Below are positions 45,416-53,291 of a DNA stretch of 64,000 nucleotides, in pieces. Position 1 is the first letter of the stretch, and the number at the start of each line of letters is the position of its first letter. Source of the DNA: an uncultured Roseobacter sp. Its GTDB lineage: Bacteria; Pseudomonadota; Alphaproteobacteria; Rhodobacterales; Rhodobacteraceae. The stretch covers positions 434,001 to 498,000 of the forward strand of contig NZ_CANKYM010000001.1 in NCBI RefSeq assembly GCF_947488185.1. Direction: 5' to 3'. Made by a program: the position numbers and the translations under genes. The notes under the pieces were generated by a model. The model ran no database searches and was not told the origin of the DNA. It saw only the letters and a list, made by a program, of their open reading frames with translations.

Positions 45416-46795
45416 TTAAGATGGTGGTGCCGGGAGTGCCCCGGTGCCTGGTGTGGTCTGCCCTGAGTTGGCAGTCTCGCCTGGGGCCGGTGCCACCTGT
45501 CTGGCAGAGGGCAGAACGTTCGGATCAACCGGTGACGAGTTGCCCTGGATCGCAGCGATCATGCCCGGCGTCGCCATCTTCTCCAGCGGCAGATAGTCGG
45601 ATTTGAAGTTGACGGAGACATTGCCCGCCAGCTGCACCTTGGTCTGGATCTGCGTCTCCGATCCGGTCATGGCGCTGGCCGAGGCCGTGATCACCGGCTT
45701 GTCCTGATACTTGTGCTTGCCCTTGAGATAGAACTCGGCATTCCGTGTGCCGCCTTCGGACCCGCCATCGCCATCATAGCTGCGGCCCCGGCGCTCGCTG
45801 CTGGAGTCGATTTCCATTTCGCTTTCGCCGGACCTGACGGTCTGAACATTGCCATCGGCATCCCGCGCCACGTCCATCGCCGTCGCCGACCGACGTGAAA
45901 TCTGCCGATCCCCGGCGCGGAAATCATAGAGGATTTTCGCCGAAATCCGACCATCGGTCACAACGATCCGGTTGATCCCCATCAGGATCAGCGAGGCCAT
46001 CATCTGCTGGCGCTGCTTGGCCAGTTGCAGGCGGGCGTTGTGCACCAGCGCCTTCTCGACATTCTCATCGCTCAGATCGAGCGTCTTCAGCTCGCCATTT
46101 TCAAAGCTGATCGAATTGTTGACCTTGCGCAGGGCCGCATCTTCCTCAACCCCCTCGCGCAGCTTGAGTTTGGGTTGCGCGGGGCCGTCGTCAAAACCGC
46201 CCCAGTCATCCATGCCGATTTCGAACAGATCGGGGAACTTGTCGACCATATGGTCGCGACCCTGATTTTCGGACACATGCTGATCCATGAAGGAATCAAG
46301 GCTTTGCGCGACAGAAGCGATCAGTTCCTGATATTGCTCCATCTGTTCCATGGACGATTGCACGATACTCTGGAAAACATTCTGGATCAGCCCACCAACG
46401 AAATCATCGAACCGAACCTGGTCGAGCAGCAGCCCGGCAACTTCGGCACCCTCACGGGCGGCTTCGGCCCGGAAGGGACCTGCGGCCACGTCTTCCACCG
46501 CATCCATGCGTTCCTGAAAGGTCGCCTCTTGCACCGGTTGCGGATCGTCCTCAAGCGCACTGGCCGTCGTGCCCACCCCACCGGGAATGGTATTGCCGGG
46601 AAAGCCCATCGGGCTGGCGAGGAAATCGGCCACTTTCGTCATGTTGTTCGCAAAGGTCTGGCGTTCTTTGTCATCCAGCGCCTGAAAAGCCTCAGACTTC
46701 TCCAGTAGATCGCGCACTTTGCGGCGCACATGGATGTTCGGTGCGTTACCTTTCTGCAGGGCGGCGGCAGGAGCCGGTGGGGCAATATTAAACAT
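45416..46795 (-). CDS. Paralogue family member C of the sigma-54 cluster
   Basis: A 459-residue paralogue closest to B. N-terminal segment IHVRRKVRDLLEKSEAFQAL; block 1 VRFDDFVGGLIQNVFQSI with QMEQYQELIASVAQSLDSF; block 2 LMGINRIVVTDGRISAKILY; block 3 VSVNFKSDYLPLEKMATPGM. A variable region with charged residues (SEMEIDSSSERRGRSYDG) separates blocks 2 and 3. The B/C pair looks like a recent duplication within the operon. Function is unknown. Confidence 0.7.
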   Translation of the reverse strand: MFNIAPPAPAAALQKGNAPNIHVRRKVRDLLEKSEAFQALDDKERQTFANNMTKVADFLASPMGFPGNTIPGGVGTTASALEDDPQPVQEATFQERMDAVEDVAAGPFRAEAAREGAEVAGLLLDQVRFDDFVGGLIQNVFQSIVQSSMEQMEQYQELIASVAQSLDSFMDQHVSENQGRDHMVDKFPDLFEIGMDDWGGFDDGPAQPKLKLREGVEEDAALRKVNNSISFENGELKTLDLSDENVEKALVHNARLQLAKQRQQMMASLILMGINRIVVTDGRISAKILYDFRAGDRQISRRSATAMDVARDADGNVQTVRSGESEMEIDSSSERRGRSYDGDGGSEGGTRNAEFYLKGKHKYQDKPVITASASAMTGSETQIQTKVQLAGNVSVNFKSDYLPLEKMATPGMIAAIQGNSSPVDPNVLPSARQVAPAPGETANSGQTTPGTGALPAPPS

Positions 46796-46812
46796 GGGAC
46801 GCGCTCCTTATG

Positions 46813-47844
46813 TCAGGCGGCTGTCTGCTCGGGCGTGGGAAGTTCGAATTCCGCGGGGCGCAGGTAGAGGCTAACGCGCGGCGGGCTGACGCGGTTGGTC
46901 CGCAGGCTGACGATCGAAAAACGCCCTGGCCAATAGTCATCGTCCGGGGTCAGCGCACCCATCCAGCGTTCCAGCGCCCGCAGTGACCTGGGCCGTTCCG
47001 CCAGCCCCATCGTCAACAGGCTGAGAAAGCTGGGCGGCACGTCGTCAATGGCACTCAGCAACACGTAGATTTCGAAATCCGGCCCGGCGGGTCCGTGGCC
47101 AAAAGCCAGGAGCGTACTGTGCGCGGGCAGGTCGAACTTGCCCCCCAGAACCAGACCCAGCGTCTGCATGATACTGCCCAATCGGTGCCCCAACCCCAGC
47201 ACATCCAGCGTCGGCTGCAGATCCGATAGCTTCAGCGGTGTGGTGCAGGCGAAAGTCAGGCGCTGCTCGCCCGCGTCACGGCGCGCGGCAATGGTGGTGA
47301 AAAGCGGCTTGAGGCCCGGAATGCCCTGCAGCGCCGTCATCACAACCCGCACCAGACTGGGCGGTAGCCCGTCGATGGCCCCCTGCCCCTCCGGCGTCTC
47401 ATAGTAGACCTTGGTGGTGTGCAGCCCGTTGCGATCATGCGCGGTGCCAAAGAAGGCCCCATAGTTCAGCGCAGCGTTGCCATGAAACCCCCGGTGCGGT
47501 TCTGAGGCCTGATCGAACCAGCGCACCGCCTCGCGCCCCGCCAGCCCATTGACAAAAGACCGCATCGCAGCCGTGACCGTGTCGCGCCGGTCGATCCCCG
47601 GTGCTTCAGGCGGCAGCGGCTGCAACGTGATGCGCATTTTGTCCGGCTGATCTTCCGCAAAGGACGGCTCAACCGGCAGGGCCATGGGCATCAGCATGTT
47701 GCGCCCGTAGGCAGCGGGATCATCCCGCACAAAGGTCCGTTCCAGCAGCGGCTCCAGATCCCCCGCCGGATTGGCTGTGTTCAGATGATCGGCCCATCGC
47801 GACAGCTTGTGTTTGACACGATTGGCCAGTGGATGCGTAAACAT
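46813..47844 (-). CDS. Possible ABBA-fold (prenyltransferase-like) protein
   Basis: A 343-residue soluble protein. Its arrangement of short beta strands, with HTTKVYYETPEGQG in the middle and SIVSLRTNRVSPPRVSLYLRP near the end, recalls bacterial and fungal DMATS-type aromatic prenyltransferases, in which paired K-x-Y and x-x-x-Y-L-x-P strands bind diphosphate. This is recognition of pattern only and could be wrong. It sits between two core cluster genes with short gaps (17 and 21 bp). Confidence 0.4.
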   Translation of the reverse strand: MFTHPLANRVKHKLSRWADHLNTANPAGDLEPLLERTFVRDDPAAYGRNMLMPMALPVEPSFAEDQPDKMRITLQPLPPEAPGIDRRDTVTAAMRSFVNGLAGREAVRWFDQASEPHRGFHGNAALNYGAFFGTAHDRNGLHTTKVYYETPEGQGAIDGLPPSLVRVVMTALQGIPGLKPLFTTIAARRDAGEQRLTFACTTPLKLSDLQPTLDVLGLGHRLGSIMQTLGLVLGGKFDLPAHSTLLAFGHGPAGPDFEIYVLLSAIDDVPPSFLSLLTMGLAERPRSLRALERWMGALTPDDDYWPGRFSIVSLRTNRVSPPRVSLYLRPAEFELPTPEQTAA

Positions 47845-47865
47845 AACATGTCTCCTCTCTGGGCT

Positions 47866-49617
47866 TCAGTGACGGCTCAGACCGATGCCAAGGTCGCCAA
47901 TGTCGCCCACGATCTCCTGCACAACAGAGGGCATTTGAATGGGCCGGGACGGTTGCTCTTCCGCGGCACGCATCGCGGCATACTGGTTGGTCTCCGTATC
48001 CGGGATCGCGTATTCCGACAGGTAAAGCTCGCAGGCATTCACAAAGTCGAAATCATTGGGATGCGTGATCGCCTTCTGCCCGGGCGGATAAGGCGACGGG
48101 TTGCGCACTTCGCCCATATCCAGCAGCTGGCCCGTGCTCGACATGATGTGATGGGCGTTGTTTGCCAGCCAGGCGGTGATGATCGTCCCGCAGGTCGCAA
48201 GGGTCTGATACTTCAGCGTGTTTTTCGGTCCACCCGGCAGATGCAGCGTGTTGATCTGGTCACAGACCTGCCACATGTCTCGCGCCCCGAAGTTTGCACG
48301 GATTTCCGGATGGCTCAGCACATCGATCACGAAGTTCAGCTGTTTCTGCAACTCGCCTGCGGCGTAGTAGGCCATGCCGTAGCCGTGCAATGACAGGTTC
48401 GCCGCCAGATCGCGCGCGGCCTTGCGGGCGCGTTGCTGGAAGATGAACGACACGTTTTCCGCCTCGCGGTACTGGGTGATCAGCTTCGAGACATTGCTGC
48501 ACAGATGCAGCATCAGCGGTTGCGCATTTTCATTCCGCGAATATCCCGGCTCGCCACCCGGTACACCGATGGTCTGCGACAGGAAGGTGCGCCGCTCCAG
48601 ATCGCTCAGCCGGTTGGGCGCGTCACGCCAGTAGTTGAACAGCCACTGGCCCACGTCGTTGTTGCCGACCAGCACGATCTCACCGCGCTGGCTGGCCTCG
48701 ACACAGTAGTCAAGGCATTGGAATGCCCGAATTTCATCGAACATGGCCGAGACGAACATCACGCCCATCAGCCGGATGTTTTCCGGCACCAGGTTGTAGC
48801 GGTCCAGTGCTTCGAGGTCGGGCGGGTTGATGCCGTTGTCGCGGGTGGCGACGCGGGTATAGGGCCCGGCCTCGTCAATGTGCTGAAAGCGGTTCAGCGC
48901 CTCGTTCACGCGGCGGCGCAGTTGGATTTCATCCGCCGACACGCCACGCCGTACCAGTTCGCGCATGATTTCCGCGAACTCGCGGACCATCACCTCGGGG
49001 TCACGACCGCCGCGACCGTCCGCATTACCCTCCTCTGCAAGGATCGGCAGCACCAGACGGGCAAGGTCTTCCATGCCCTTGGTTTCGCCCAAAGCTGAAT
49101 AAAAGGCCTGCGAGACGCTGTTCCAGCGCGTGTCCGACCGGTCCGGGACAATGCAGAACCCTGCAGGCACCGGGCTGGAGGCCGCGATGATCTGTGGCGC
49201 CTCCGTGCCTTCCAGTTCCAGGATGCCAAGGGTCAGGGCCGCCAGAACGATGTTCTCATCCTTGGGCGATGACACCGCAGACATCTTGGGCGTCTTGGAA
49301 CTGTCGGATGCCAGTTTCGCAAACTTCAGCCTGCCGTCATCATGCGCGACAAGCGTTTCCTTATTTGCGCAATCCTCGTCCTGCATCAGGTAGCGGAAGG
49401 CGGCGAACAGCGGGTTGGCGGTTTCCTTGGGGTCCGTGGCCGCGTCGATGACCTTCAGCACCCTGTTGATGCGGTCGAGCTCCTCCTGCTCGGTCTGCGC
49501 CAGTTGCAGCTTGTCTGCGATCTTCTTGTCCAACTGCGCTTTGCGGTTGGTCAGTTTGAGGTGTTCCTTGATCTCCCGCAATGCAATATCGCGGAAACGG
49601 GTTTTGTAAAGTGCCAT
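47866..49617 (-). CDS. Large conserved-looking cluster protein with N-terminal coiled coil
   Basis: A 583-residue protein. Residues 1-60 are a charged coiled coil (IREHLKLTNRKAQLDKKIADK-like, many Lys/Gln/Glu). The middle has an alpha/beta region (ENIVLAALTLGILELEGTEA; DLARLVLPILAEEG). The C-terminal part (about 430-520) is shared with the protein at 43146. The ATG at 49617 has a good AAGGAG. No enzyme motif is recognised; size and central location suggest a structural or scaffold role. Confidence 0.65.
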   Translation of the reverse strand: MALYKTRFRDIALREIKEHLKLTNRKAQLDKKIADKLQLAQTEQEELDRINRVLKVIDAATDPKETANPLFAAFRYLMQDEDCANKETLVAHDDGRLKFAKLASDSSKTPKMSAVSSPKDENIVLAALTLGILELEGTEAPQIIAASSPVPAGFCIVPDRSDTRWNSVSQAFYSALGETKGMEDLARLVLPILAEEGNADGRGGRDPEVMVREFAEIMRELVRRGVSADEIQLRRRVNEALNRFQHIDEAGPYTRVATRDNGINPPDLEALDRYNLVPENIRLMGVMFVSAMFDEIRAFQCLDYCVEASQRGEIVLVGNNDVGQWLFNYWRDAPNRLSDLERRTFLSQTIGVPGGEPGYSRNENAQPLMLHLCSNVSKLITQYREAENVSFIFQQRARKAARDLAANLSLHGYGMAYYAAGELQKQLNFVIDVLSHPEIRANFGARDMWQVCDQINTLHLPGGPKNTLKYQTLATCGTIITAWLANNAHHIMSSTGQLLDMGEVRNPSPYPPGQKAITHPNDFDFVNACELYLSEYAIPDTETNQYAAMRAAEEQPSRPIQMPSVVQEIVGDIGDLGIGLSRH

Positions 49618-49673
49618 GTCAAGTCTCCTTGATTGTGCTCGATGGCGGGATCGGACGGGGGAACAGGATCAGC

Positions 49674-51122
49674 TCAATGCACATGCTGCCCTCCCATCTC
49701 TCCGGGTGAATGGACGATCATCTCGTCCAGGGTGGTCAGTGCGGCGGCGGCATCGAGAATACCCGCCCCCGCACCGGAATGAGTTGCCCCGCCGGGAAAC
49801 GGCTGGCAGGAGCGGGTGAGAATGTCGCGCACCTGCTGGCCGTCCAGCGGGCGCGACATGCGCGCGGCACGGGACACCAGCAGGGCGGCAGCACCGGCGA
49901 CAAAGGGCGCGGCAAAGCTGGTGCCCGTGGCATACTGGTAGCTGCCAAGCGACGTCGTCAGTATCCGCGCGCCAGGTGCTGAAAGCGTCACGTGATCACC
50001 ACGTGTGGAAAAGGCGGCTGGCTGGCCGGTCGCATCCACGGCACCAACGGTAATGACTTCGGGGTACGCCGCGGGCCAGAAACGCTCTTCGCGTCCGGAA
50101 TTGCCAGAGGCCACGACAATCACGCACCCCCGCGCAGCGGCGTATCGGATCGTATCTTCGTGCGGGCGCGGGCTGTTCGGGGCCAGTGCGGCGTCGCTGG
50201 TGCCAAAGCTCAGGTTCAGCACCTTCGCGCCCAGATTGACCGCCAATGTGATCGCCAGATCGAGATCCGACAGCGCGCCCAACCCGACCGGCAGGACCTT
50301 GTCCGGCAGTTTCGCGGCCCCCAGCGCGCGCATCGGCAAAACGCGACACTGTCCGGCCACTCCCGGCGGCATATCAAGGCCAAGGGCGGCAATGATCCCG
50401 GCGCACCCCATGCCGTGCCCGACGAAATCATCCACCGGATGCGGGTCATTCTCCGTGTAGTCGCCCAGCAGATGCACCCCCGGGGCGACGTCGGTGCTGT
50501 GCAGTTTGACGGTGTCAAATCCGCCCTCCCGCACACGGCCCGCCAGTTCCGGATGCCCCTGCGAGACGCCGCTGTCGATCACCCCGATCAGGATGCCCGG
50601 ATCGCCGGGCTCGTGCTCCAAAGCCTCCGCAGCGCCCACCATGTTGCGCGGGTGCCATGCGGTCGCGTCATTGGTCGCGCGGGGTCGTTCCAGCCCCGGT
50701 TCAACATCCATGTTCTGCGCGGTCATGTAGTTGGGCGTGACCGCCTCGACGGCGGCAATCTGGCGCAACCGGTCGCATATCCGCGCAATCGGCGCACCGC
50801 GCGGCACTTTGACAAAAAAGGTCCGTGCAACACCCGTGACCTGTTCCACATCATCGTATCCACGATGGCGATGGCCGCGATGCTGCTGGCTGCAGGCCGC
50901 ACAATGCAGCCGCGCGGCACGGACTGCCCCGGCATACCGCGACAGGATGCGGTCTACCGGGCCCCGATCCAGATGATGCGCGGGATCATGGCAGCAGTCA
51001 TGCACATCCAGCAGCGCCGGCGCATGGTCGGGCGCCTCCCCCAGCCGCATCTTGACCAGCAGGCTGGTGGGAGAGGAATACACCCGGTCATCGGGGTCGG
51101 CCCAGGGCATCAGAAGGTTCAT
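49674..51122 (-). CDS. Subtilisin-like serine peptidase (S8), cytoplasmic
   Basis: A 482-residue subtilase with the catalytic triad Asp183 (GVIDSGVSQGH), His236 (FVGHGMGCAG) and Ser402 (ATGTSFAAPF), and oxyanion Asn341 (ASGNSG). An I9-like propeptide segment (TFFVKVPRGAPIARICDRL) precedes it. The first 90 residues are Cys/His-rich (HDCCHDPAHH, HCAACSQQHRGHRHRG) and may bind metal. No signal peptide is seen, so it probably acts inside the cell. It overlaps the upstream gene as ATGA. Confidence 0.9.
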   Translation of the reverse strand: MNLLMPWADPDDRVYSSPTSLLVKMRLGEAPDHAPALLDVHDCCHDPAHHLDRGPVDRILSRYAGAVRAARLHCAACSQQHRGHRHRGYDDVEQVTGVARTFFVKVPRGAPIARICDRLRQIAAVEAVTPNYMTAQNMDVEPGLERPRATNDATAWHPRNMVGAAEALEHEPGDPGILIGVIDSGVSQGHPELAGRVREGGFDTVKLHSTDVAPGVHLLGDYTENDPHPVDDFVGHGMGCAGIIAALGLDMPPGVAGQCRVLPMRALGAAKLPDKVLPVGLGALSDLDLAITLAVNLGAKVLNLSFGTSDAALAPNSPRPHEDTIRYAAARGCVIVVASGNSGREERFWPAAYPEVITVGAVDATGQPAAFSTRGDHVTLSAPGARILTTSLGSYQYATGTSFAAPFVAGAAALLVSRAARMSRPLDGQQVRDILTRSCQPFPGGATHSGAGAGILDAAAALTTLDEMIVHSPGEMGGQHVH

Positions 51123-51946
51123 GACACGCCCTCCGGTGCGGGCGGCAGGGTCCCTGCCGAGCCATTCTCCGACGATGAAACAGGCGCGACGGGTGCGGAA
51201 AAAGCCGACAGATCAAAACTCATGGAAGTGGACAGGTCCGGGGCCGCTTCCACCCGCATTTCGCCGGACCATTGGTCCGCCTCGGGCGCCAGCAGAATCT
51301 CTCGCGGTGTTGCCTTGAGGATCGGCGTGGGCCGCCCGTCGATACGGACGGCGGGCGTGCGCCCCTCCTCTGTCAGGTTCCGGCCCCGCACCCGCAGGAT
51401 GCGGCGCAGCTGCCCGGGTGTGTCATCGTCGCGGTCCACCGGTGACACGTCCTCGACCATGGGCGATGCCGCGCGGCGCAGCGCCTTGCGCAGCCGATCC
51501 ACGGGCAGGTTGGTGACCCGCCCGATTTCACCACCGATGCCCTCGCGTTCTAACTCTCGCAGCTTGCCCACGGTGCGCACGCCGACCCATTCCAGCTTGC
51601 GCCGCTCTTCCTCGGTCAGGTCCTCATCGAGCGTATCGAGCGCCTGATCATCGGGGTCCGTGGCGAAGGCAGCGGCGTTTTCCTCAATCATCGGGCGGGT
51701 GATGGCGGTAAAGACGATGTGAAACACGCTGGCTTCTTTCTCATCCGCGCCTGCGGGCCGTATGCGGATTTCCCCGGCGGCAAATTCCACATGCGCCCGC
51801 AGATCAAGGTTGATGTCCTTGATGGCAAAGGTCATCGGCAGGTTGAGGTTGCGCGCCTTGACGGCCATGGCCGATTGCGCCTTGTCCAGCTGGCTCTGAA
51901 CCGCTTGGATGAAGTTTTCGAGCGGGAGGGTTGCCTGTGCGTTCAT
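51119..51946 (-). CDS. Trypco2-like / IPT-like domain protein
   Basis: A 275-residue protein. Residues 1-95 (PLENFIQAVQSQLDKAQSAM ... MTFAIKDINLDLRAHVEF) resemble the trypsin-co-occurring domain Trypco2, known from protease-linked conflict operons. A helical middle (VGVRTVGKLRELEREGIGGE ... LPVDRLRKALRRA) is followed by an IPT/TIG-like beta domain (ILRVRGRNLTEEGRTPAVRI). Domain names are from pattern recognition only. It overlaps both neighbours as ATGA, directly before the subtilase gene. Confidence 0.55.
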   Translation of the reverse strand: MNAQATLPLENFIQAVQSQLDKAQSAMAVKARNLNLPMTFAIKDINLDLRAHVEFAAGEIRIRPAGADEKEASVFHIVFTAITRPMIEENAAAFATDPDDQALDTLDEDLTEEERRKLEWVGVRTVGKLRELEREGIGGEIGRVTNLPVDRLRKALRRAASPMVEDVSPVDRDDDTPGQLRRILRVRGRNLTEEGRTPAVRIDGRPTPILKATPREILLAPEADQWSGEMRVEAAPDLSTSMSFDLSAFSAPVAPVSSSENGSAGTLPPAPEGVS

Positions 51947-52191
51947 ACCGGCACCTCCCCCAGCGTGATGGTCAGCTGTGCGGGTTCCGGATCAAATGCC
52001 GTGCGGCGCCGAAACAGTGGGAAATCGGCCTGAAAAATACCCTCATCCCCCGCCCAGCGGACATCTAGCGGCACGGACATTTCCAACGAGGTAACGCGCA
52101 GCGGCAACTGGCCCGCCGCCACCAGCGTTTCGGTCATCGCGCCGTCGGCGATATCCGTCAGGGTTTCATGCAGGGGACGCAGAAGGCTCAT
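51943..52191 (-). CDS. Small cluster protein, unknown
   Basis: An 82-residue beta-rich protein (LPLRVTSLEMSVPLDVRW, AQLTITLGEVPV). It overlaps both neighbours as ATGA, which argues for a real, co-translated gene. No family is recognised. Confidence 0.6.
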   Translation of the reverse strand: MSLLRPLHETLTDIADGAMTETLVAAGQLPLRVTSLEMSVPLDVRWAGDEGIFQADFPLFRRRTAFDPEPAQLTITLGEVPV

Positions 52192-53279
52192 GATCCGCCG
52201 CCTCCCTGCGGGCTAGGCGCGGGTGGGAGCGCCGCAGGTGCCGGTGCAGCCGGTTGTGGTGCGACCGGCGCAGGGACCGGTGCCGGGGTTGGTGCCGGTG
52301 CAATCGGCTGCTGTTCGGCGCGCGCGATGGCGGCCCGATTGCGGGAGTGGCGCTCCAGAATAGCCATTTCTGCCTGATCCATAAAACGGTCGAGCGGCAG
52401 GGTCTCGGAGGCAAAGTTGATTTTCACATCGCCATAGAGCCGCGCTTCCAGCTCGGAATCCGACTGCGCGTTCACGTCGATAGTCGATACCTTGGTCACG
52501 GCGGACCCACGCTGTGTGCCCCGCCGCCCCCATTGCGTTTGGCCCGACGCGGGATCGTTCGAGGTCGCGAAATCCAGCGCAACGCTGTCCGAAGCCGCAG
52601 CGCGGAACCGCAGCCGCGCGCCAATGGTGCCGTCCTTGACCACGACGCGGTTCATGCCGGTCAAGACCATGGTAGCCAGTGTCGACAGCCGTTGTTGCGC
52701 CACCCGTTCGCGCGCGGCGGGCAGCACGGATTGTTCCAGAAACTCGCCCGACAGCTCATTGCCGTCCAGCCCGAAATCCGCCAGCCAGCTGGGCGGCTCG
52801 GTGAACTCCTCTTCGGAGGCCTGGCGCGGTGTCAGTTGGTATTCATTGCCGGTGTTCACCAGCTGTACGTCACCGGGGTATTGTTCTGCCAGCCAGTCTC
52901 GCGCCTGATTACGGGTCACGTTTTCGCGGGCAAACTGGTCAAGCGGCTTGGCAACAGCGGCCACCAGATCGGCGTAGGCCTCCATCTGTCGGATGGCGCT
53001 GTCGGTGATACCGTTGAAGGTGCCGTCAACGAGGGAGGCGACAAAGGCCGGGAAGTCGATTTCATCCAGCAGCGCGCCCGTGCGCCGCCCCAGCGCATCG
53101 GTGGCCTTTTCGCGGGGCGGTTTCTTCTCCGCGGCCGGGTCCTGAAAGGGTTGCTGAGGCTGCGCGCCGGGCTGTGGCGGGATTTCATTGCCAAAGATGT
53201 CCCGTGCCAGCGGTGCCGCCACCGCGCGTGTCGGGGCAGGCGGTGGCGGGGGAAGTCCCTGATGATATTTACCGGTCAC
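52188..53279 (-). CDS. Paralogue family member D of the sigma-54 cluster
   Basis: A 363-residue, most divergent paralogue. Block 1 is IDFPAFVASLVDGTFNGI with QMEAYADLVAAVAKPLDQF and ARDWLAEQYPGDV; block 2 MVLTGMNRVVVKDGTIGARL; block 3 VKINFASETLPLDRFMDQAE. A Pro-rich N-terminus (GLPPPPPAPTR) replaces the helical segment of A-C, and a Pro/Ala-rich C-terminal tail follows. The GTG start at 53279 has GGGAG upstream. Confidence 0.7.
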   Translation of the reverse strand: MTGKYHQGLPPPPPAPTRAVAAPLARDIFGNEIPPQPGAQPQQPFQDPAAEKKPPREKATDALGRRTGALLDEIDFPAFVASLVDGTFNGITDSAIRQMEAYADLVAAVAKPLDQFARENVTRNQARDWLAEQYPGDVQLVNTGNEYQLTPRQASEEEFTEPPSWLADFGLDGNELSGEFLEQSVLPAARERVAQQRLSTLATMVLTGMNRVVVKDGTIGARLRFRAAASDSVALDFATSNDPASGQTQWGRRGTQRGSAVTKVSTIDVNAQSDSELEARLYGDVKINFASETLPLDRFMDQAEMAILERHSRNRAAIARAEQQPIAPAPTPAPVPAPVAPQPAAPAPAALPPAPSPQGGGGS

Positions 53280-53291
53280 GCGCGCGGCTCC

